From NCBI GenBank assembly GCA_964553035.1, contig CAZKJH010000003.1:1-64000 (forward strand): DNA of 64,000 bases. Direction: 5' to 3'. The DNA is from JBBQIY01 sp964553035. GTDB lineage: Bacteria; Verrucomicrobiota; Kiritimatiellia; RFP12; UBA3636. The translations under genes and the position numbers were made by a program. This document shows positions 22,448-29,831 of this stretch, piece after piece; within the stretch, counting starts at the first letter, position 1, and each line of letters starts with the position of its first letter. Below the pieces are notes generated by a model. It searched no databases and was not told the DNA's origin. It saw nothing but the letters and a program-made list of their open reading frames with translations.

Positions 22448-23131
22448 TTATTCCTTGACGGCGATCTTCACAGGAACGCCCATGGTGGAACTGACGGACA
22501 TCTTGCGGATGTACTGACCCTTCGTGGAGGAAGGACGCTCGGCACGGATGGCGTTGAGAATCACCGTGGCGTTCTCCACCAGCTTGTCTGCCTCAAAGCT
22601 AACCTTCCCGAACAGGACGCAGATGTTACCCTGGCGATCCATGCGGAATTCTACTTTACCGGCCTTCTGGGCCTTCACGGCAGCCGCCGTGTCGTCCGTA
22701 ATTGTCCCGGTCTTCGGATTCGGCATCAAGCCGCGAGGGCCGAGCTGGCGAGCCAGCTTACGAACGTTCTGCATGGCATCCGGCGTGGCAATCGCCACAT
22801 CGAAATCCATCCAGCCGCCCTTGACCTTTTCAATGAGATCATCGTTTCCTACAAAGTCTGCACCCGCTTCGCGTGCTGCATCAGCAGCAAGGCCTCCTGC
22901 GAACACTGCAATTCGGATTTTCTTGCCTGTCCCGTGGGGAAGGCTGACGGTGCCACGAACCATCTGGTCCGACTTGCGAGGATCGCATCCCATGCGCATT
23001 CCCATTTCAACCGTCTCGTCGAATTTAGCCGCCGGATTTGCCTTGATGAAAGCAACAGCTTCCTCGATGGAAACCCCATCTGTCGGTAGCTTCTTCGCAA
23101 TGTCTACGTATTTTTTGCCGTGTTTAGCCAT
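22448..23131 (-). CDS. rplA: 50S ribosomal protein L1
   Basis: L1 forms the mobile stalk on the E-site side of the large subunit and often represses its own operon. The 227-residue protein starts MAKHGKKYVDIAKKL and shows VDETVEMG-like FDETVEMGMRMGCDPRKSDQMVRGTVSLPHGTGK, the family signature region in parts. The ATG at 23131 is preceded by AAGGAA; ten further upstream codons in frame are not L1-like. It follows rplK by 16 bases. Confidence 0.95.
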   Translation of the reverse strand: MAKHGKKYVDIAKKLPTDGVSIEEAVAFIKANPAAKFDETVEMGMRMGCDPRKSDQMVRGTVSLPHGTGKKIRIAVFAGGLAADAAREAGADFVGNDDLIEKVKGGWMDFDVAIATPDAMQNVRKLARQLGPRGLMPNPKTGTITDDTAAAVKAQKAGKVEFRMDRQGNICVLFGKVSFEADKLVENATVILNAIRAERPSSTKGQYIRKMSVSSTMGVPVKIAVKE

Positions 23132-23147
23132 GGTTAGTTCCTTTTCC

Positions 23148-23573
23148 TCAGCCTTCCACAACGATACCCATGCTCCGGGCCGTGCCCTCGATCATGCGCA
23201 TCGCCGCCTCATCACTCGAAGCATTCAAATCCTTGCCCTTCGCCTTGACGATTTCAAGGAGCTGTGCCTTCGTTACCTTGCCGATCTTATCGCGGTTCGG
23301 TACGCCCGACCCCTTAGCAATGCCTGCCGCCTTCTTGAGAAGAACTGCAGCGGGGGGGCTTTTGAGAATGAAGGTGAACGAACGATCGGAATACACCGTG
23401 ATCACAACCGGGATAATAAGCCCCGCTTGCGCTTGGGTAGCCGCATTGAACTCCTTGCAGAACATCATAATATTGACGCCCTGAGAACCGAGAGCCGGTC
23501 CGATTGGCGGTGCCGGGTTGGCCGCACCTGCCGGCACCTGCAAACGCACAATGCCTGTTACTTTCTTTGCCAT
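23148..23573 (-). CDS. rplK: 50S ribosomal protein L11
   Basis: L11 binds the GTPase-associated centre of 23S rRNA. The 141-residue protein begins MAKKVTGIVRLQVPAGAANPAPPIGPALG and ends with the RNA-binding domain containing the LNASSDEAAMRMIEGTARSMGI stretch. Length and sequence are standard. It lies between nusG and rplA. Confidence 0.96.
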   Translation of the reverse strand: MAKKVTGIVRLQVPAGAANPAPPIGPALGSQGVNIMMFCKEFNAATQAQAGLIIPVVITVYSDRSFTFILKSPPAAVLLKKAAGIAKGSGVPNRDKIGKVTKAQLLEIVKAKGKDLNASSDEAAMRMIEGTARSMGIVVEG

Positions 23574-23633
23574 TTCAGCATTTCCTTGTCTTTATATTGC
23601 TCTCCCGGAATCCCCACCGGTTCGAACGAACAA

Positions 23634-24218
23634 TCATTTAACACCTTGACGTTCTGTCTCGGCGGAGTCTTCACGCTCCACCTGCCAGTATTCAAGATCG
23701 ACCGGGGTCTCGCCACCAAAGATGGATACCATCACGGTGAGTCGCCCATGGTCGGGATCAATCGCCTGTACAACGCCCGAACTACTCATGAACGGACCAT
23801 CAATAATTTTTACCATTTCGCCGGGCTCGAAGATCACCTTCGGCTTCGGCTTCTCCTGAAGCTCTGTCGCCTGACCACGAATGGCATCGACCTCAGCAGC
23901 AGGCATCTCCCTCGGCGGTTCTCCACCTAGAAAACCAATAACGCCCTGTATACCCTTAATGAAAGACCAGACCTGCTCGTTGCGAGTCTTCCGATCCTCC
24001 TGATATACAGCCGCCTGAATAAATAAATAGCCTGGAAAGAGCTTCTTTACAACCGTCGTCTTCTTCCCCATCTTCACGGAAGTGACACGCTCGGTCGGCA
24101 TCAACACCTCTCCAATCTGATCGGCAAGCCCCTCTTCCTGCGACTTAGCATCGATCAGCTTCTGGACTTTCTGCTCCTGTCCCGTCAACGTCTGCAGAAC
24201 AAACCACCCTTGTCTCAT
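23634..24218 (-). CDS. nusG: Transcription elongation/antitermination factor NusG
   Basis: NusG binds RNA polymerase and couples transcription to Rho or to ribosomes. The 194-residue protein has the NGN domain (WFVLQTLTGQEQKVQKLI; LFPGYLFIQA) and a C-terminal KOW domain from about residue 130 (FEPGEMVKIIDGPFMSSSGVVQAID). It lies directly after secE in the usual secE-nusG-rplK order. Confidence 0.96.
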   Translation of the reverse strand: MRQGWFVLQTLTGQEQKVQKLIDAKSQEEGLADQIGEVLMPTERVTSVKMGKKTTVVKKLFPGYLFIQAAVYQEDRKTRNEQVWSFIKGIQGVIGFLGGEPPREMPAAEVDAIRGQATELQEKPKPKVIFEPGEMVKIIDGPFMSSSGVVQAIDPDHGRLTVMVSIFGGETPVDLEYWQVEREDSAETERQGVK

Positions 24219-24246
24219 TTAAAAACTCCGTTCGTTCCGAAATAAA

Positions 24247-24456
24247 TTAACGCGCTCCCACGACAAGCTTCAATAGCTGCGTGAGCACCTGGTCACAAAC
24301 AAAAACAAAAAGACTGAGGAGCAAAATCACGGCCGCAACCACCCAGGTGGATTCGATCAGCTCCTTGCGTTTTGGCCAGGATATTTTACCGAATTCAATG
24401 CGGCAATCTCGGAAGAACCCACCGAGCGCCTTGACCTCTTCAGCTATTTTGCTCAT
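24247..24456 (-). CDS. secE: Preprotein translocase subunit SecE
   Basis: SecE clamps SecY in the protein-export channel. This 69-residue short form has the amphipathic ISWPKRKELIESTWVV segment and one membrane helix (about residues 36-58). It is placed between tRNA-Trp and nusG, a position that strongly supports the call. Confidence 0.95.
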   Translation of the reverse strand: MSKIAEEVKALGGFFRDCRIEFGKISWPKRKELIESTWVVAAVILLLSLFVFVCDQVLTQLLKLVVGAR

Positions 24457-24526
24457 TTGCCTAATCTCCGAATCTCATCATGTCCGCCCTTACATGCCAA
24501 ATCGAACAAGTGTTAGGGCATAAAAT

Positions 24527-24602
24527 TGGCACGTCGGGCAGGACTCGAACCTGCAACAGGCGGTTTTGGAGACCGCTGCTCTACCAATTGAACTACCGAC
24601 GT
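24527..24602 (-). tRNA. tRNA-Trp (anticodon CCA)
   Basis: On the minus strand the acceptor ACGTCGG pairs with CCGACGT; the anticodon loop is CTCCAAA with CCA, the T arm has GGTTCGAGTCC, and discriminator G plus CCA is encoded at 24530-24527. It is located just upstream of secE, as in many bacteria. Confidence 0.95.
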
Positions 24603-24612
24603 AACACAGAAA

Positions 24613-24765
24613 TCACTTGGTCTCTTTATGCATCGTCCGTTTGCGCTCGTTCGGGCAAAACTTCTTGATCTCAAGCCGTGCCGTCATCGTCCGCTTATTG
24701 CGCGTCGTCGTATAATTACGGCGTTTGCACTCTGTGCACTCTAAAATTGCGAGGTCTCTTGGCAT
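24613..24765 (-). CDS. rpmG: 50S ribosomal protein L33
   Basis: This 50-residue gene encodes a protein that begins MPRDLAILECTECKRRNYTT and ends RTMHKETK, matching L33. It retains three zinc-type cysteines (CTEC and the later FCPN) while the fourth is absent, so it is an intermediate between the zinc and zinc-free forms. It lies between tuf and tRNA-Trp, the usual place of rpmG. Confidence 0.93.
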   Translation of the reverse strand: MPRDLAILECTECKRRNYTTTRNKRTMTARLEIKKFCPNERKRTMHKETK

Positions 24766-24863
24766 TTGAATACTCCAATGCTGGTAAAAAATGAACTATT
24801 ATGTTATCACAACCCCAACTCTGTCTGCAAGCATAAAAAAACTGCCACAAACAACTGGGAAAT

Positions 24864-24893
24864 GCGAGCGGTGGCTATTCAGTCACTGCTCGC
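24864..24893 (-). other. Imperfect hairpin downstream of tuf
   Basis: GCGAGC and GCTCGC arms, extended by GTG/CAC with one mismatch each side, enclose a loop of about ten bases in the spacer between tuf and rpmG. There is no T run immediately after it on the minus strand; a seven-T run occurs about 25 bases further on. Role uncertain. Confidence 0.4.
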
Positions 24894-24904
24894 CAAGATA
24901 ACAT

Positions 24905-24946
24905 CCGGAAAAGACCGACCTCTCGATTAGAAGGGGTCGATCTTCC
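24905..24946 (-). terminator. Probable terminator or attenuator after tuf
   Basis: On the minus strand CCGGAAGATCGACC pairs with GGTCGGTCTTTTCCGG, leaving one bulge, 13 bases after the tuf stop. The descending arm contains four T residues rather than ending in a T run, so termination may be partial, letting transcription reach rpmG and secE. Confidence 0.6.
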
Positions 24947-24958
24947 GGTTGAGAGGCT

Positions 24959-26167
24959 TTACTTCGTGATCTTCGAAACCGTGCCGGCACCGACCGTGCG
25001 GCCACCTTCGCGGATTGCGAAGCGCATCTTCTCTTCAAGCGCACAAGGCGAGATGAGCTTCACCGACATACGGATGTTGTCGCCAGGCATAACCATCTCG
25101 ACGCCTTCCGGCAGCGTGATGTCACCGGTGACATCTGTCGTACGAATGTAAAACTGCGGACGATATCCCTTGAAGAACGGAGTGTGGCGACCACCTTCAT
25201 CCTTCGAGAGAACGTAAACTTCGCAATCGAATTCGGTGTGAGGCGTGATCGAGTTTGGCTTCGCGAGAACCTGACCGCGTTCGACATCTTCTTTCTTGGT
25301 TCCGCGGAGCAAGCATCCGACATTATCGCCAGCTTGGCCTTGATCCAGAAGCTTACGGAACATTTCAACACCGGTAACAGTCGTCTTGACCGTGTCGCGG
25401 ATGCCAATGATCGAGACTTCTTCGCCAACTTTGACGATACCACGGTCAATGCGTCCCGTGACGACTGTTCCACGACCTTCAATCGAGAACACGTCTTCAA
25501 TCGGCATAAGGAAAGGCTGATCAATGGCACGAACCGGCTCGGGCACGTATTCGTCAAGTGCGTCAACCAACGCCGTGATGCATGCGCAAGCAGGATCGCC
25601 AACCGTCTCCGCCTTCGTCGCGGCAAATGCATTACCGCGGATGATGGGGATATTGTCGCCATCGAAGTCGTACTTCGTGAGCAGTTCACGGATTTCCATT
25701 TCAACAAGCTCGAGAAGCTCCGGATCGTCAACGAGGTCAACCTTGTTCAAGAACACCACGATGCGGGGAACGCCAACCTGACGAGCCAGCAACACGTGCT
25801 CTTTGGTCTGAGGCATAGGGCCGTCAGCCGCGGAAACCACGAGGATCGCGCCGTCCATCTGAGCCGCGCCAACGATCATGTTTTTAATAAAGTCAGCATG
25901 TCCCGGACAGTCGACGTGCGCATAGTGGCGCTTCTCGGTGCTGTATTCGACGTGGGACGTTGCAATGGTGAGGATCTTCGTTGCATCGCGGCGACCGGCA
26001 GATTCAGATGCCTTCGCCACTGCGTCGTATGCAATGTAGTTCGCCAGACCCTTGAGGGACTGGACGCGGGTCAGTGCCGCGGTAAGCGTCGTCTTGCCGT
26101 GATCGACGTGACCGATGGTACCGACGTTAACGTGCGGCTTGTCACGATTAAAGGATTCTTTTGCCAT
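24959..26167 (-). CDS. tuf: Elongation factor Tu
   Basis: EF-Tu delivers aminoacyl-tRNA to the ribosome with GTP. The 402-residue protein has the P-loop GHVDHGKT (residues 19-26), DCPGH (86-90) and NKVD, and the domain 2 and 3 landmarks GRGTVVTGRIDRG and EGGRTVGAGTVSKI. Switch I is unusual: the canonical KARGITIN block is replaced by DATKILTIAT (61-70), keeping only the Mg-coordinating Thr. I recall the same type in planctomycetes, so this is probably lineage-specific and functional. AAGG precedes the ATG poorly. tRNA-Thr lies just upstream and probably shares the transcript. Confidence 0.95.
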   Translation of the reverse strand: MAKESFNRDKPHVNVGTIGHVDHGKTTLTAALTRVQSLKGLANYIAYDAVAKASESAGRRDATKILTIATSHVEYSTEKRHYAHVDCPGHADFIKNMIVGAAQMDGAILVVSAADGPMPQTKEHVLLARQVGVPRIVVFLNKVDLVDDPELLELVEMEIRELLTKYDFDGDNIPIIRGNAFAATKAETVGDPACACITALVDALDEYVPEPVRAIDQPFLMPIEDVFSIEGRGTVVTGRIDRGIVKVGEEVSIIGIRDTVKTTVTGVEMFRKLLDQGQAGDNVGCLLRGTKKEDVERGQVLAKPNSITPHTEFDCEVYVLSKDEGGRHTPFFKGYRPQFYIRTTDVTGDITLPEGVEMVMPGDNIRMSVKLISPCALEEKMRFAIREGGRTVGAGTVSKITK

Positions 26168-26232
26168 GGTCTAAAACCTTAACGTATTGTGTTGTTTAGG
26201 GGGTTGATGAGAAGTACTTCTTCTTGTCTTGG

Positions 26233-26308
<76 letters not shown>

Positions 26309-26800
26309 CTGTTACCTGCGGTTCAGAGGCGCAAAAACCCCAAGCATGCAAGTTCTCTGGTGAAAACCGCCATGTTTGGCACTTTCTTAGGAGCAGGCCC
26401 GTACTCGTAGACCTGCCTCGCCTATAATGCAGGTGAAACAAGCAACGGAGTTTTACATATCCGCTGCAGATAGTCAACTCTAAAATTAGATTTTAACGAA
26501 AAATCCCGCCTAGTACATTGTACAGGCAGAAATGACGGTAATTTTCAGGTAGAGTACATGATTAACAATATTGAAACCAAGAACTTAATCTTGTAAATCT
26601 TGTAATCTTGTCTTACCAATACGCGCTGTACAGAGTACTAGATCGCCAGCACCTCGCACAGGACCCCAAAAAATACGTTGCGAGCTTTCGTGGGAACCTC
26701 GGCCCGGCAAGTAGTATCGCAGCAACGCTGACAGAAATGCCAGTCACGGCTAAAAAGGCTTGCTTTTAACCGATATGGTAAGTATAATTATTTCCCATTA
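26309..26800. other. Intergenic region without recognised gene
   Basis: About 490 bases upstream of the tRNA-Thr-tuf transcript. It should hold the promoter of that operon on the minus strand; a TATAGG-like -10 is visible near 26411 but I see no good -35. The left half is moderately GC-rich, the right half AT-rich. No open reading frame resembles a protein. Confidence 0.5.
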
Positions 26801-26817
26801 AAACAAAACCATCACTC

Positions 26818-27111
26818 AAAGCCAGACGCCGCAAGGCGATGGAGAGTCTCGGCGCCCTCGGCAATCTGCTGGAGGGCAGCCTCTGCCGCGCTGACCGCGG
26901 CGAGGCCGTCCGCTACCAGCTCACCGACAAGGTTGTGGGCCGAAGCCGCACGCTCTACGTCCCTGCGGACATGGCCGAGGAGGTACGGCAATGGACGCAA
27001 AACTGGAAGCAGGCAAAGCGATTACTCAAGGAGCTCTCGGCACTTTCAAGAGAAGAGGTCCGCGCGGGCACCCAGGGCGCCCTCCCACGCGGAACCCCGA
27101 AGGCTCCGTAG
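26818..27111 (+). pseudogene. IS-associated accessory ORF remnant (DUF6788-like)
   Basis: The frame through KARRRKAMESLGALGNLL, then RYQLTDKVVGRSRTLYVP and MAEEVRQWTQNWKQAKRLLKEL, matches the small helix-rich protein often encoded just before certain transposases. The N-terminus lacks a clear start and ribosome-binding site, and the C-terminal end runs into Ala/Pro-rich unrelated sequence. It is followed at once by a decayed transposase, so both belong to one degraded insertion sequence. The family name is from memory. Confidence 0.55.
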
Positions 27112-27132
27112 TGTGCCGACGCGCTTCTAAAG

Positions 27133-27361
27133 ATGATCCTGGGTCGCTCCGCCTTCATCAACGAGGCCTTCGAGAATCTTGAGGATAGACGTAGCGCCTC
27201 GCGCATCCTCTACAGCGCTACGACTTTGTGCTGGACGCCGACGCTGGGATTCCTGAACCGGTGCGACTCGCGCAACGCCATGGACTCAGACCGCAACGAC
27301 GTCCCCCTACGCGCGCACGGTGATGGCTTTGAGCGGACAGGACTGGTGGCCGGAAGGGGAG
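27133..27361 (+). pseudogene. Decayed transposase N-terminal fragment
   Basis: Two pieces in different frames read as one transposase start: TLCWTPTLGFLNRCDSRNAMDSDRNDVPLRA in the frame of base 27133, then VMALSGQDWWPEGEVLTTA in the frame of base 27320, ended by a stop near 27380. The shift between them is near 27310-27320 and equals one base. Transposases of this type have a GSRNALD-like block followed by a LSGQ block. The catalytic part is gone, so the element cannot move by itself. Confidence 0.6.
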
Positions 27362-27652
27362 GTGCTGACCACGGCATAGACGCCAAGCGGATCGCGTGCT
27401 CCAGCCCGAGCCATCCGATTCACCGGAGCCGTCGCAGACCGCGACGCTCGGCACCGCTCGGTCATAAGGCGGCGGTGCTGCGGTTATTCTTCTGTCCTAG
27501 GTGGAAAGTCGGCGGGACAGGGTCGCGAGGAGAGATGATTTGGAATCCATGTGGCATCAACTTGTCGCTTGCCCTTTTTTTTCTATTTGCTATACTTTTT
27601 TAATAGAAGTAGGGTTGCTCTGTATTAAAATGGAGCGAGCCTAGGGATGCCG

Positions 27653-27681
27653 TTGACATTTATAACGGAGGAGATTATGAC
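27653..27681 (+). promoter_or_regulatory. Possible sigma-70 promoter at the rnk fragment
   Basis: TTGACA (27653-27658), a 17-base spacer and TATGAC (27676-27681). The -10 overlaps the ATG of the rnk fragment, so transcripts starting here would lack that start and lead directly into aguA. The match is good but coincidence is possible. Confidence 0.4.
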
Positions 27682-27778
27682 AAAACGAAAGCTTTATATT
27701 ACCGAATTTGACAAATCACGCCTTGAAGAACTCATTGCAGTGGCCGAAGAGTTCGGTGGGAAAAAGAGACCCTCATGA
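27677..27778 (+). pseudogene. Truncated Rnk/GreA-family 5' fragment (33 codons)
   Basis: An ATG after a strong GGAGGAG begins MTKRKLYITEFDKSRLEELI and continues AVAEEFGGKKRPS before TGA. This is the N-terminal coiled-coil start of the nucleoside-diphosphate-kinase-regulator type of GreA-like transcription factor, normally about 135 residues. The C-terminal domain is missing. The stop overlaps the aguA start (ATGA at 27775-27778), so a deletion appears to have joined the rnk front end to aguA. The peptide may now serve only to bring ribosomes to aguA. Confidence 0.7.
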
Positions 27779-28803
27779 TGCAAAGACGTCTGCCCGCCGA
27801 ATGGGAACCGCAAGAAGCGGTACTCCTCGGCTGGCCCCACGAAGCGACAGACTGGGCAGATACCCTCAACTTGGTTCTACCCATCTTCATCCGCATCGCC
27901 AAAGAAATCACTCGCTTTGAGGCGGTCATTATACCCACCCCCGATCCCGATGCCGTCTACACCCAATTAGTGGCGGCTGAAGCTAATATGAATCGGATTT
28001 GCATCTGTGCCATACCGACGAACGACACGTGGGCACGCGATTTCGGTCCCATCACGGTCTACCAGGACGGTAAGCCCATTTTACTCGACTATGGCTTTAA
28101 TGGCTGGGGTTTGAAATTCCGAGCCTGTGATGACAACCAAATCACCTCACGACTTCAGAGGGTGGGTGCGTTCGGTGATCGCATTCGCGAAATACCCGGA
28201 CTCGTTCTGGAAGGCGGTAGCCTCGAAAGCGATGGCGCAGACACACTGCTCACAACCAGTGCCTGTCTGCTCGAAGCCAATCGGAATCCGCACCTCTCGC
28301 GCGCCGAACTCGAACAACAGCTCCAACAGCAACTGGGTGTAAAACGAGTGCTCTGGCTCGATCACGGCTATTTGGTCGGTGACGATACAGACAGCCATGT
28401 CGATACCCTCGCCAGACTCGCCCCCAACCATACAATTATTTATCAAGCTTGCGATGATCCCGCAGACGAGCATTTCGCAGAATTGAAAGCCATGGCGGAA
28501 GAACTTGCCGCGCTACGCACCGCCGGTGGGCAACCCTTCAAACTGTATGCGCTGCCTTGGCCCGAAGCCTGTTATGCTCAGGATGGACATCGTCTCCCAG
28601 CGACCTACGCGAATTTTCTGATCATCAACGGTGCCGTGCTAGTGCCAGTTTACGGCCTCCCCCAAGACAAAGCGGCATTGGCCATTATCGCGCACGTTTT
28701 TCCTGACCGTGAAATCATCCCCGTTCCCTGTCGCCAGTTGATTGAACAGCACGGCTCATTACACTGCGTCACCATGCAAATACCCCGAGGAGTCTTGACA
28801 TGA
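27775..28803 (+). CDS. aguA: Agmatine deiminase
   Basis: AguA converts agmatine to N-carbamoylputrescine and ammonia, a step to putrescine. The 342-residue protein shows LPAEWEPQEAVLLGWPHEATDW at the start, the substrate-site TNDTWARDFGPITV, LEGGSLESDG, the HxD-type VGDDTDSHVDTLARL and the C-terminal catalytic Cys near residue 331 within HGSLHC. Start ambiguity is two adjacent ATGs. It is coupled to the rnk fragment upstream and overlaps aguB by four bases. The arginine decarboxylase that makes agmatine is not in the window. Confidence 0.94.
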   Translation: MMQRRLPAEWEPQEAVLLGWPHEATDWADTLNLVLPIFIRIAKEITRFEAVIIPTPDPDAVYTQLVAAEANMNRICICAIPTNDTWARDFGPITVYQDGKPILLDYGFNGWGLKFRACDDNQITSRLQRVGAFGDRIREIPGLVLEGGSLESDGADTLLTTSACLLEANRNPHLSRAELEQQLQQQLGVKRVLWLDHGYLVGDDTDSHVDTLARLAPNHTIIYQACDDPADEHFAELKAMAEELAALRTAGGQPFKLYALPWPEACYAQDGHRLPATYANFLIINGAVLVPVYGLPQDKAALAIIAHVFPDREIIPVPCRQLIEQHGSLHCVTMQIPRGVLT

Positions 28804-29681
28804 ATGAACTAAGGGTCGGTCTCGTGCAACATGCCGTTGACATCACTCCCGAAAAAACGCTTGCCCGCACCGTTGCCGGCATTCGCAATGCAGCCGCACA
28901 CAGTGCCAAGCTCGTGGTCTTGCAAGAGCTCCACGGTGGATCTTATTTCTGCCAAACCGAGGACACGGCGGTGTTCGATCAGGCGCAAGCGATACCAGGT
29001 CCTAGCACGGCTGTTTTTGGTGCGCTAGCGAAAGAACTTGGCGTCGTGCTGGTCACCTCGCTTTTCGAACGACGAGCCCCCGGACTTTACCACAATACGG
29101 CGGTCGTGTTTGAGGCGGATGGTAGCATCGCTGGTCAATACCGCAAGATGCACATCCCTGACGACCCAGGCTACTACGAAAAATTTTACTTCACCCCAGG
29201 CGACTTGGGCTTCACCCCCATCGACACCAGCATCGGCCGATTGGGCGTACTCGTCTGCTGGGATCAGTGGTACCCAGAAGCGGCGAGACTAATGGCATTG
29301 GCCGGAGCAGAACTGCTGATTTATCCCACCGCCATCGGCTGGAATCCGCACGATCTCCCAGACGAGCAGCAACGACAGCGCGATGCCTGGATCACGGTAC
29401 AGCGCGGCCACGCTGTCGCAAACGGTCTGCCGTTAATTTCAGTCAACCGAGTGGGAATCGAGACCTCACCTGATGGTGTCGGCAAGCAACATTTTTGGGG
29501 TAGCAGTTTCGTTGCCGGCCCACAAGGCGAAATGCTCGCGCAAGCCGAAACGGATCAAGAACAAACACTCGTGGTCATGATCGATCGCGCCCGTAGCGAA
29601 CAGGTTCGCCGGATTTGGCCGTTCTTACGCGACCGCCGCGTCGACGCTTACGCTGACCTGACGAAACGCTATCGAGACTAA
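28800..29681 (+). CDS. aguB: N-carbamoylputrescine amidase
   Basis: AguB hydrolyses N-carbamoylputrescine to putrescine, CO2 and ammonia. This 293-residue nitrilase-family enzyme has the catalytic triad Glu43 (LQELHGG), Lys116 (YRKMHIP) and Cys153 (VCWDQWYPE), and the family ending NPHDL...HAVANGLP...FWGSSF. ATGA overlap with aguA means the two steps are translated together. Confidence 0.95.
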   Translation: MNELRVGLVQHAVDITPEKTLARTVAGIRNAAAHSAKLVVLQELHGGSYFCQTEDTAVFDQAQAIPGPSTAVFGALAKELGVVLVTSLFERRAPGLYHNTAVVFEADGSIAGQYRKMHIPDDPGYYEKFYFTPGDLGFTPIDTSIGRLGVLVCWDQWYPEAARLMALAGAELLIYPTAIGWNPHDLPDEQQRQRDAWITVQRGHAVANGLPLISVNRVGIETSPDGVGKQHFWGSSFVAGPQGEMLAQAETDQEQTLVVMIDRARSEQVRRIWPFLRDRRVDAYADLTKRYRD

Positions 29682-29705
29682 GATTTTTCGCAACGGTCCC
29701 CATGG

Positions 29706-29831
29706 ATGCCAATCAAAAGCCAAGCGATGATCACGTTCACGCCCGAGCAATTCGAAAGCCATGCCGTCGAACTTGTCCAAGACCTCTATGTCACAGATGC
29801 TAACAAGGTCGTACTAAAGAAAATCGACTAA
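29706..29831 (+). CDS. Small hypothetical protein (41 residues)
   Basis: An ATG at 29706 opens a 41-residue frame, MPIKSQAMITFTPEQFESHA and so on to VVLKKID, with an amphipathic charged composition that looks coding. I do not recognise a family. There is no strong ribosome-binding site. Its 3' end overlaps by 18 bases the end of the convergent transglutaminase-like gene. It could be the fragment of a longer lost gene after aguB. Confidence 0.35.
   Translation: MPIKSQAMITFTPEQFESHAVELVQDLYVTDANKVVLKKID

Noticed and set aside
22524..23930. 468-residue plus-strand frame
   Set aside because: Antisense to rplA, rplK and nusG; no protein family is visible.
25184..26182. 332-residue plus-strand frame
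   Set aside because: Antisense to tuf; sequence is not protein-like.
27382..27603. Rest of the 27133 frame as a protein of its own
   Set aside because: After the frameshift the peptide is Arg/Ser-rich noise, and the transposase match has moved to another frame.
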